DNA of 64,000 nt from Cupriavidus sp. MP-37. GTDB taxonomy: Bacteria > Pseudomonadota > Gammaproteobacteria > Burkholderiales > Burkholderiaceae. This document shows positions 57,282 to 64,000 of this stretch, piece by piece (positions within the stretch are counted from its first letter, which is position 1; each line of letters starts with the position of its first letter). Where the stretch lies: assembly GCF_020618415.1 (NCBI RefSeq), contig NZ_CP085345.1, forward strand, positions 1 through 64,000. The letters are read 5' to 3'. The notes under the pieces were generated by a model. The model was not told where the DNA came from, did no database searches, and worked only from the letters and a program-made list of their open reading frames with translations. Both the position numbers and the translations under genes were made by a program.

Positions 57282-59024
57282 TTACGGTGCTTGCGTCTGG
57301 GCTGGCTGTGCTGGCTGTGCGGGCAGGGCAAAGTTGGCGACGGCCACGCGCCGGCGGTCGCCGGCGATCTTGTGCATCGGCACGCCGCGCGCGGCCAGCG
57401 CGGCGTAGGTCTGCGGCGCCATGATCGCCACCGCGCGCTGGCCGTCCTGCCAGCGCGCAATGAACTGGTCGACGGTCGGCAGCCACTTCTGCGGCTCCTG
57501 TTTGATGCCGAACTCGAGTTCGTCCGGATGCTCGACCAGGATCGTGGTGCGACGCAGGTAAAACGGCAGCGTGTGGTCCAGCAGCCGCACGCTGTACAAC
57601 GGCATGTCGGGCGCCAGCATGGCGCTGATCGCAGGCACCAGGTCCGCGCCGGAGCTCGGCCGGCCCATCACTTCGTGGGCGCGCAGTCCGACCGTGGCGC
57701 AGAGGAACATGGCCAGCGCATAGGCCACCACGCTGGGGAACACCCCGCGCGTGCGCAGCAGCCGGCGTGCCAGCAGCGCTCCGCCCAGCATCACGGCAAA
57801 GGCGATGGCAAGCCATTGGGCGAACTCACGATACACCGCATTGGGCGTGCCCGGCTTTTCCATCATGCCGACGAAGGGGATCGCGACCAGCCCGATCACG
57901 CCGAGCGCGATCATTGCATTGACCTGCCAGCGCCACGCGCGTTCCGTGGTGGTATCCAGTGCCACGCCGGCAAGCAGCGCCAGCGCCGGGAAGACCGGCA
58001 CGATATAGCCCGGCAGCTTGGAGCCGGACAGGCTGAAGAAAACGAAGATTGCCACCGCCCACAGTCCGGCCAGCAGCGCCGGCTGGAACGGGCGCGGCGC
58101 ATTGCCGCGCGCCACCCCGGCGCGCTCGCGCACCGCCTGCCACATCTGCGGCACCAGGCCCAGCCACGGCAGGAAGCCGGCCAGCAGCAGCGGCACGAAG
58201 AACCAGAGCGCGCCCTCGCGGTGGTGCACGTTGGAGGTATAGCGCTGCCAGTGCTCGTGGATAAAGAAGAAGCGCAGGAACTCGGGATTGCGTTCGGCCA
58301 TCAGCCAGAACCACGGCACCGTGATGACAAGCAGCACCGCGATGCCGGCCAGCAGATGCAGGCGGCGCCACAGCTTCCAGTCGCGCGTCGCCAGCGTATA
58401 GACCACCAGCACCAGCCCGGGCAAGGCCAGCCCGACCAGCCCCTTGACCAGCACCGCCACCCCCATCGCCGCCCAGCACGCCAGCATCCAGTTGCGGCGC
58501 GCGGCCGCCGTGGCCTCGGGATGCTGGGCCAGCAGCATGCAGGCGAGCACGCAGGCGAGGGCCCCGGACAGCGTCATGTCGAGCGAATTGAAGTGCCCGG
58601 CGACATTCCACATCGGCGCCGACACCAGCACCAGCCCGGTCAGCATCGCCACGCGGCAGCCGTACCAGCGGGCCGCGGCCAGCATCGAAACGCCGATGCC
58701 CAGCATGCCGGACAACGCCACGCACAGGCGCGCCTGCCAGTCGCCGACCCCGAACAGGGTGTAGGCCAGCGCCGTCACCCACATGTGGAAGGGCGGCTTC
58801 TCGAAATACTTGAGTTCGTGGTAGCGGATCGTGACCCAGTCGCCGGTGGCGACCATTTCGCGGGCAATCTCGGCGTAACGGCCTTCATCGGAGCGCAGCA
58901 GGTGGCGCATGTCCAGGGTACCGAACCAGACCAGCAGGATCAGCAGGCCAACCAGCATGACGGTACTTGCGGTGGCTCCGATGGACGGCGCGGCGACAAC
59001 CCGCGAGGTCGATGAACTACGCAT
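57282..59024 (-). CDS. arnT: L-Ara4N:lipid A glycosyltransferase, ArnT family (GT83)
   Basis: 580 aa from the ATG at 59024. A first span (~residues 18-40) is followed by the periplasmic catalytic loop with LLRSDEGRYAEIAREMVATG, containing the D-E pair of ArnT/GT39-like enzymes, and KYFEKPPFHMWVTAL. About twelve spans continue to ~residue 430, then a soluble periplasmic domain. The tail ends in a short PAQ repeat. It transfers L-Ara4N from the lipid carrier to lipid A, lowering polymyxin affinity. First gene of the arn operon, 18 bp before the flippase gene. Confidence 0.9.
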   Translation of the reverse strand: MRSSSTSRVVAAPSIGATASTVMLVGLLILLVWFGTLDMRHLLRSDEGRYAEIAREMVATGDWVTIRYHELKYFEKPPFHMWVTALAYTLFGVGDWQARLCVALSGMLGIGVSMLAAARWYGCRVAMLTGLVLVSAPMWNVAGHFNSLDMTLSGALACVLACMLLAQHPEATAAARRNWMLACWAAMGVAVLVKGLVGLALPGLVLVVYTLATRDWKLWRRLHLLAGIAVLLVITVPWFWLMAERNPEFLRFFFIHEHWQRYTSNVHHREGALWFFVPLLLAGFLPWLGLVPQMWQAVRERAGVARGNAPRPFQPALLAGLWAVAIFVFFSLSGSKLPGYIVPVFPALALLAGVALDTTTERAWRWQVNAMIALGVIGLVAIPFVGMMEKPGTPNAVYREFAQWLAIAFAVMLGGALLARRLLRTRGVFPSVVAYALAMFLCATVGLRAHEVMGRPSSGADLVPAISAMLAPDMPLYSVRLLDHTLPFYLRRTTILVEHPDELEFGIKQEPQKWLPTVDQFIARWQDGQRAVAIMAPQTYAALAARGVPMHKIAGDRRRVAVANFALPAQPAQPAQTQAP

Positions 59025-59457
59025 GGATCTCCTGGAAAAGCGCGGCGGACGAGGGCTCGGGCGAGGCGCGGTGACGGCGAAGCCATCACAACGCGGAACC
59101 GGCTCTGGCGGTGGACACGGGACCCGAACATCGCCGTGGGCGCGGCGCTGGCACGCCAGGACCGCCAGGCGCCCGGGACGCCACAACCGCTGGAATACGC
59201 GAGGCGCGCAATGGTAGCACGGCGGCCAAGTCACTCCGGAACGATTGCGGGTGTGCCGGCAACGCCGGTTGGGCGACAGATGCGGTGTATAAAGCATATG
59301 CGGCCAGGTGAACGCCGGCTTGGCGCGGGCATTCTCGTCGGCATGTCGGTTAGACCGGCGCAGGCGTGAAATGACCAGTTACACGCGCAACAAAAACGCG
59401 ATAATTCCGATAGCCAGTCAGTGCCAGCCAGGCAGGCGCTGAATGCGGGACGGAACA
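59025..59457. other. 433-bp divergent promoter region of the arn operon
   Basis: No gene supported. It must contain the arn operon promoter (minus strand) and that of the conserved exported protein (plus strand). The central part (~59270-59410) is less GC-rich, with TGTATAAAGCATA around 59285-59297 as a possible core for one of them. I could not identify a PmrA or PhoP box. Confidence 0.45.
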
Positions 59458-60387
59458 ATGCAGACGGGGATCGATGTGAAGACAGAGGTTCAGCAAATCC
59501 GGCAGGCCGGCCTGGTGGCGTGCGCGGCGCTGTCCGTGGCGCTGTCCGTGGCGCTATCCGCGCAACCCGCCCGCGCCCAGGGCATGGCGGTGCTGCCCGG
59601 CACCGGCGGGGTCGCCCAGGCCGCGGCGAGCCAGGCGCAGGCTGCCGCCGCGGCGGTGCTGTGCAATGCGCCGTGGTTCCGCTCCGGCTCGCATGTGCAG
59701 ATGGAGGGCGACGGCGTGATGCCGATGTCGATCCGCATGACCCTGCGCGACGTGGTGCGCAGCCCGTCCGGCTGCCGCGCCCAGCTCGAGGTCAATTCCA
59801 AGTCGGCGCTGTCCGCGCTGATGGGGCCGCCGGTGATCACCAACCAGGTCCACGAGGTGGTGATCGAGCGCAGTGCGCCCGAGGCGCAGACCAGCATCGA
59901 AAGCCAGCATGCGGTCATCAATGCGCGCGCGCGCTATGCCCGCATGTATGGCGAGGCGGCGTTCCACGGCAAGGGGGTGTTCAACTACGCCGGCCTGGAC
60001 CTGCGCGAAGGCACCACGCTGGAGGGCGAAGTGTTCCGCTCCAGCGTCTCGCTCAAGGTCTATCCGCTGGGCTCCGATGAAGCGGTCAGCACCATGGACG
60101 CGCAGCGGGCGACCATCCATATCGGCTCGCGCCACGTGGGCAAGCTGCAGATGATCGATACCCTGATGGGGCGCAAGCAATGCCAGCCGATTTCCTACGA
60201 CAAGCGCACCTCGCTGGGGCCGCTGATGATCGGTGGCGAACTGGTGCAGGTCGAGCCGACCGTGATGCACGTCACCGACTGGTACTGCCCGGCCGAGGCC
60301 TTCGTGCTGCGCACCGAGGTGCGCCAGGACGACAAGGTGCAGCGCGTCGATGTCACCGCGCTGGAGCGCGATACGCAGGCGCCGTAG
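59458..60387 (+). CDS. Exported protein of unknown function (DUF3108-like)
   Basis: 309 aa from the ATG at 59458. A long signal peptide (with the internally repeated LSVALSVALSAQPARA) ends near residue 40, followed by an Ala/Gln-rich linker. The mature domain is beta-rich with periodic strands (RMTLRDVVRSPSGCRAQLEV ... SVSLKVYPLGSDE), and two or three cysteines may pair. DUF3108-like periplasmic proteins have this outline, but I hold that loosely. Divergent from arnT; ends at a bidirectional terminator. Confidence 0.6.
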   Translation: MQTGIDVKTEVQQIRQAGLVACAALSVALSVALSAQPARAQGMAVLPGTGGVAQAAASQAQAAAAAVLCNAPWFRSGSHVQMEGDGVMPMSIRMTLRDVVRSPSGCRAQLEVNSKSALSALMGPPVITNQVHEVVIERSAPEAQTSIESQHAVINARARYARMYGEAAFHGKGVFNYAGLDLREGTTLEGEVFRSSVSLKVYPLGSDEAVSTMDAQRATIHIGSRHVGKLQMIDTLMGRKQCQPISYDKRTSLGPLMIGGELVQVEPTVMHVTDWYCPAEAFVLRTEVRQDDKVQRVDVTALERDTQAP

Positions 60388-60420
60388 CCGGCGCCATGGC
60401 CGGCTCGCCCGCGAGGGCAC

Positions 60421-60445
60421 AAAAAAACCCGCCGCGGCGGGTTTT
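60421..60445. terminator. Bidirectional intrinsic terminator
   Basis: Perfect palindrome CCCGCCGCGGCGGG (60428-60441) with seven A residues on the left and four T on the right. It serves the convergent gene pair on both sides. Confidence 0.87.
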
Positions 60446-60469
60446 CTTGTATCCGGCGGCAGCCGTGGT

Positions 60470-60793
60470 TCAGCTGGCAGCCGGAGCGGGGGTGGCTTTC
60501 TTCTTGCTGCTCTTGTTGTTCTTTTTCTTGGTGCCTTGCTTGGCCGGCTTCTTGTCGGCGGCCGGTGCGGCAGGGTCGGCCAGGTCGGTGCGGGTGCTCT
60601 TGTTCGCCCCCTGGCTGTACGGATCGAACTTGTCGCCGGCCTTGGCTCCCTGGCTGTACGGGTCGAACTTCTCGCCCGACTTGGCGCCCTGGGAATACGG
60701 ATCGAACTGCTGCTTGCCGCCGGTTTGTGCCTGCACGGCCAGCGAAGCGGCGCCAAGGCAGAGTGCGATCGCGGTCGCGACGAACTTGTTCAT
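60470..60793 (-). CDS. Small secreted tandem-repeat protein (FDPYSQGAK repeats)
   Basis: 107 aa. Signal peptide MNKFVATAIALCLGAASLAV with cleavage near VQA-QT. Three exact-length repeats of 13 aa follow: FDPYSQGAKSGEK, FDPYSQGAKAGDK, FDPYSQGANKSTR (39-bp DNA period). The C-terminal ~40 residues are Lys/Ala/Pro-rich and strongly basic (KKPAKQGTKKKNNKSSKKK). Ribosome site CAGGAGAAACC. No known domain. The repeat core Pro-Tyr-Ser-Gln-Gly-Ala corresponds to Pro-Phe-Ser-Asp-Gly-Ala of the protein at 44961-45236. Confidence 0.82.
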   Translation of the reverse strand: MNKFVATAIALCLGAASLAVQAQTGGKQQFDPYSQGAKSGEKFDPYSQGAKAGDKFDPYSQGANKSTRTDLADPAAPAADKKPAKQGTKKKNNKSSKKKATPAPAAS

Positions 60794-60978
60794 GGTTTCT
60801 CCTGAGATATGCCGCCGTCGGGCGGTCGGTCTATGGCCTGCCCTGCACAGGGATGGCTCGGGCCAGTGTCGCCAACATCATTCATGACTGTCAACTTGGG
60901 GCTTGCCCGGCACGACACCCTCATGGAAACCCTGAATTGCGGTGCTGGCGCGATTGCGCTTCGCGCCGCAGGTGCGCC

Positions 60979-61908
60979 TTACTCGGTGACCGCGTCGGAC
61001 GGGTGCTTCCAGGCCGCGCGCACCTCGCCCGACGGTGCCAGCGCCAGGTTGATGGCGCGGCTGCCGATGGGCTGCTGGAACCAGCGCTGCTGCAGCGCCG
61101 TGATCTCGGGGCCGGCAAAGGTCGTGGCCAGGGTCTGGTCGACCAGGCGCTTCCATTCCGGATCCGCCTTGGACAGCATCAGCGCATTCTGTTCGACGGA
61201 CAGCGCCGGGCCGACGATGACGTACTGCGAGGGATCCTTGGCGCGCGCGCGCAGGCCGGCCAGCAGCACGTCGTCCATCACGAAGGCCTGGGCCCGGCCC
61301 GATTCCAGCAGCAGGAACGATTCACCGTGGTCCTTGGCGTAGACGTCGTGATAGCCGTACTGGCCCTTGAAGCGGCGCACGTGGCGGTCGCCGGTCGAGC
61401 CCGCGCTCGTGACCACGGTCTTGCCGCGCAGGTCGGCGAACGAGCGGATGCCCGAGTCGGCCCGCACCAGCATGCGCACCGTCGACACGTAGTGCGAGAC
61501 GCTGAACGCGACCTGCTTCTGGCGCTCGAGCGAATTGGTGTTGGGCGCGCAATCCAGGTCGACCAGCCCGTTCACCACCGCCGGGATGCGGTTCTGCGGC
61601 GTCAGCGGCATCCAGCGCACCTTCAGGTCCTTCAGGCCCAGCTTCTGACGCGCCGCCTCGGCCGCGCGCAGGCACAGCTCCACGGCATAGCCGGCTGGCT
61701 GGCCCTTGTCGTCGGCAAACGAGAACGGCAGCGCGGATTCACGGTAGCCCAGCACGATGGTGCCGGCGTCGCGGATCTTGTCGAGCACCGGGCTCTGGGC
61801 ACGGGCTGTGGCCGGCGCCAGCATGGCGGCGGCGCCGGCGGCAAGAGCGATGGCGATGGCCGCCAGCGGCAGGCGGGCAAGGCGGAGGGAGGAGGCAAAG
61901 ACAGACAT
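60979..61908 (-). CDS. Amino-acid ABC transporter periplasmic substrate-binding protein (glutamate/aspartate type)
   Basis: 309 aa from the ATG at 61908, which starts the signal peptide (about 38 residues, cleavage near ARA-QS). The SBP_bac_3 domain shows KIRDAGTIVLGYRESALPFS, then GYAVELC, LDCAPNTNSLERQKQVAFS and GKTVVTSAGSTGDRHVR, characteristic of the GltI group. It would bind glutamate or aspartate. No permease or ATPase gene is adjacent, so it is an orphan binding protein or works with distant partners. The ribosome site is weak. Confidence 0.87.
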   Translation of the reverse strand: MSVFASSLRLARLPLAAIAIALAAGAAAMLAPATARAQSPVLDKIRDAGTIVLGYRESALPFSFADDKGQPAGYAVELCLRAAEAARQKLGLKDLKVRWMPLTPQNRIPAVVNGLVDLDCAPNTNSLERQKQVAFSVSHYVSTVRMLVRADSGIRSFADLRGKTVVTSAGSTGDRHVRRFKGQYGYHDVYAKDHGESFLLLESGRAQAFVMDDVLLAGLRARAKDPSQYVIVGPALSVEQNALMLSKADPEWKRLVDQTLATTFAGPEITALQQRWFQQPIGSRAINLALAPSGEVRAAWKHPSDAVTE

Positions 61909-62280
61909 CGGAGGGGAACCGGGAAACGGCCGGCAATGCGGCAAAGACGCTAGGGTATACCCGAGGCAAGCCAAGGCGAAGGACATTGTCGTCATAAGCA
62001 AATTCCGGCCGCACTGGCTGTCCGGCGCATCGGTTGCCGTCTTGGTTGCAGCCGTGAAACGCCAAACGGATGAGGCGTGCGGGCGCCATCGATGCGTCCG
62101 TTGCGCCATTTGACCGATGGGCTCGCCACCCTTGCTGGCCTACGCTTGCGAAAAACGACACGGCGACGGGACGGGGGCACTATGGCAGCAAGCAATCGCT
62201 GGCGCGGCAGGATGATGGCGGCAGGCGCCGTCGCGCGGCTGCAGCCTGATCCGCGGTCCCGCTAACCCCAGGGCCGCACC
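61909..62280. other. 372-bp region between divergent genes
   Basis: No gene or recognisable regulatory site with confidence. A TATACC (minus strand, near 61953-61958) could be a -10 for the binding-protein gene. Confidence 0.4.
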
Positions 62281-64000
62281 ATGCACGCAGCTGCCACGCC
62301 CGTGCCCGCCGCCGGGCATACCGGACCGGCCATGCAGGCCCTGTCCGGCTGCGCGCTTCCCGACGATGCGCTGCTGGACTGCCTGCTCTGGCTGGCACGG
62401 CACTTCCGGCAGCCCGCGTCTCCCGAGGCGTTGCTGGCAGGATTGCCGCTGGAATGCCATCGCCTGACGCCGGCGCTGTTCGCGCGCGCGGCGGCGCGCG
62501 CCGGCCTGTCCGCGCGGCTGGTGCGACGCAGGCCCGACGAGATCCCGGACCGGGTGCTGCCCGCGGTGCTGCTGCTCGACCAGGGCCAGCAGGCATGCTT
62601 GCTGGTGCGCCGCGGCGATGACGGCATGCTGGTGGTGGTGATGCCCGAGTTCGGTGATGGCGAGCAGGCCGTGCCGGGCGCGGAACTGTTGGCACGCTGC
62701 ACCGGACACGCCATCCTTGCCCGGCCCGCGTACCGCGCCGACGGCGCGCAGGCAAGCCCCCATGCCGCGCTCCATGATGCCCCGCAGGCCTCGCCGCAAG
62801 CCTGGTTCTGGGGCGTGATGCGGCAGTCGTGGCCGGTCTATGGCGAGGTACTGGTGGCTTCGCTGCTGCTGAGCCTGTTCGCGCTGGTCATGCCGCTGTT
62901 CACCATGAACGTCTACGACCGCGTGGTGCCGAACCATGCGCTGGAAACGCTGTGGGCGCTGGCGGTCGGGGTCGGCCTGGTGCTGCTGTTCGAATTCGCG
63001 ATGCGCATGCTGCGCGGCTACTTTGTCGATGTCGCGGGCCGGCGCATCGACGTGACGGTATCCGCCAGCGTGTTCGAAAAGATCCTGGGCATCGAGATGA
63101 AGTCACGGCCCGCCTCGGTCGGCAGCCTCAGCAGCCAGCTGCAAGAGTTCGAGTCGGTGCGCGACTTCCTGACCTCGGCCACGATTACCACGCTGATCGA
63201 CCTGCCCTTCGCCGCGGGCTTCATCGCCGCGATGTTCTGGGTGGGCGGCCCGCTGGCGTGGGTGCCCCTGCTGGCGGTGCCGGTGGTGCTTGGCCTGAGC
63301 CTGGCGCTGCAGGGGCCACTGGCGCGCGCGGTGCGGGCCAGCAGCGCCTGCGCGGCGCAGCGCCAGGCGGCGCTGGTGGAGACGCTGGTCGGCCTCGAGG
63401 CCATCAAGATCGCCGGCGCCGAAAGCGCGGCGCAGCGCCGCTGGGAGCAGGTAGTCGGACAGATGGCCGCGCTCGGGCTGCGCTCGCGCTGGCTGTCGGC
63501 GTGCGTCGTCAACGCGGCGCTGTTCGCGCAGCAGGCCGCCACCCTGGTGGTGGTCGTCATCGGCGTCTACCAGATTGCCGGCGACCGCCTCACCATGGGC
63601 GGCCTGATCGCCTGCACCCTGCTGGCCGCACGTGCGCTGGCGCCGCTGTCGCAGATGGCCGGACTGACCACGCGCTACCACCAGGCGCGCACCGCGCTGG
63701 CCGGCCTTGACCGGATCATGGCACTGCCGGTCGAGCGCCCACCCGGCAAGCATTTCCTGCACCGCGCGCCGTTGCGGGGCGAGATTGAATTCCGCGGCGT
63801 CAGTTTCCGCTATCCCGGCCGGGACGGTGCGGCGCTGGATGGTGTCTCGTTCCGCATTGCCAGCGGCGAGCGCGTCGGGCTGATCGGACGCATCGGTTCA
63901 GGCAAGAGCACCATCGAAAAGCTGGTCCTCGGACTCTACGCACCGGAGGCTGGCTCGGTGCTGATCGACGGGGCCGAAGTGCGCCAGCTCGATCCCGCGG
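62281..64000 (+). CDS. Type I secretion ABC transporter/ATPase, LapB/RtxB-like (3' end outside window)
   Basis: At least 573 codons, open to the window edge. Residues ~25-150 form a C39-like domain that appears degenerate: the region DDALLDCLLWLARHF lacks the Q-x-D/E-C-G-x-A-C context of active bacteriocin peptidases. Six membrane spans follow (~residues 180-460; e.g. SLLLSLFALVMPLFTMNVYD), then the nucleotide-binding domain with Walker A GRIGSGKST near 63885-63911. Such proteins export RTX toxins or large adhesins with an HlyD-like partner and TolC. The signature and Walker B lie outside. Confidence 0.87.
   Translation, partial: MHAAATPVPAAGHTGPAMQALSGCALPDDALLDCLLWLARHFRQPASPEALLAGLPLECHRLTPALFARAAARAGLSARLVRRRPDEIPDRVLPAVLLLDQGQQACLLVRRGDDGMLVVVMPEFGDGEQAVPGAELLARCTGHAILARPAYRADGAQASPHAALHDAPQASPQAWFWGVMRQSWPVYGEVLVASLLLSLFALVMPLFTMNVYDRVVPNHALETLWALAVGVGLVLLFEFAMRMLRGYFVDVAGRRIDVTVSASVFEKILGIEMKSRPASVGSLSSQLQEFESVRDFLTSATITTLIDLPFAAGFIAAMFWVGGPLAWVPLLAVPVVLGLSLALQGPLARAVRASSACAAQRQAALVETLVGLEAIKIAGAESAAQRRWEQVVGQMAALGLRSRWLSACVVNAALFAQQAATLVVVVIGVYQIAGDRLTMGGLIACTLLAARALAPLSQMAGLTTRYHQARTALAGLDRIMALPVERPPGKHFLHRAPLRGEIEFRGVSFRYPGRDGAALDGVSFRIASGERVGLIGRIGSGKSTIEKLVLGLYAPEAGSVLIDGAEVRQLDPA

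Noticed and set aside
56451..59015. An 854-codon plus-strand frame opposite arnT, the flippase gene and arnB
   Set aside because: The minus strand encodes three recognisable arn proteins over the same bases; the plus frame is Gln/Arg/His-rich without any motif.

Overview
The window is GC-rich, gene-dense DNA from a betaproteobacterium of the Burkholderiaceae. The pairing of oxalate genes with a fused NAD-dependent formate dehydrogenase, many LysR regulators and heavy-metal efflux all suggest a Cupriavidus/Ralstonia-type secondary chromosome. The genus is an inference from gene content and was not tested by a search. I saw no tRNA, rRNA, CRISPR, transposase or phage gene.

Region 1 (1-16301) is an oxalate and formate block. 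It holds the end of oxalyl-CoA decarboxylase, formyl-CoA transferase (catalytic Asp169 present), a PAS protein, an acyl-CoA synthetase, an SDR-DoxX protein with small membrane partners, two LysR regulators, an OxlT-type oxalate/formate transporter, and a two-gene NAD-dependent formate dehydrogenase. Together these would import oxalate, split it to formate plus CO2 and oxidise formate to make NADH.

Region 2 (16352-25407) is mixed: a Fur-boxed TonB receptor, an AI-2E family permease, small stress-type proteins (DUF2188, GYD, DUF2917), a TetR regulator with an alpha/beta hydrolase sharing one operator sequence, an XRE regulator, and hmgA. The fahA gene follows at 25520, completing the end of tyrosine/homogentisate catabolism.

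Region 3 (26807-38151) is an aryl-polyene/xanthomonadin-like cluster. A long minus-strand operon with many stop-start overlaps carries a COG4648 membrane protein, an acyl ligase-dehydratase fusion, an LpxL-type acyltransferase, a LolA-like protein, an MMPL exporter, a polysaccharide deacetylase, a ketosynthase, a chain-length-factor-like ketosynthase and a hotdog dehydratase. It is divergent from an acyl carrier protein and a glycosyltransferase. A ketoreductase and a source for the aryl starter are not in the window.

Region 4 (38215-51643) holds a glycine-zipper lipoprotein, a beta-hydroxyacid dehydrogenase, a Na+/H+ antiporter that overlaps a small membrane gene in antisense, a dehydrogenase plus BKACE pair, an H-NS-like protein with a structured leader, a heavy-metal two-component system, and a Zn/Cd/Pb P-type ATPase behind a MerR-type promoter.

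Region 5 (51813-59024) is a seven-gene arn operon for 4-amino-4-deoxy-L-arabinose modification of lipid A. ArnA is split into two genes and there is only one SMR-type flippase subunit. The window ends with a conserved exported protein, a small repeat protein, a periplasmic solute-binding protein and a truncated type I secretion ABC transporter.

The least expected observation is a pair of small secreted proteins 15 kb apart (44961-45236 and 60470-60793). Both are built from short tandem repeats around the same core, Pro-(Phe/Tyr)-Ser-(Asp/Gln)-Gly-Ala.
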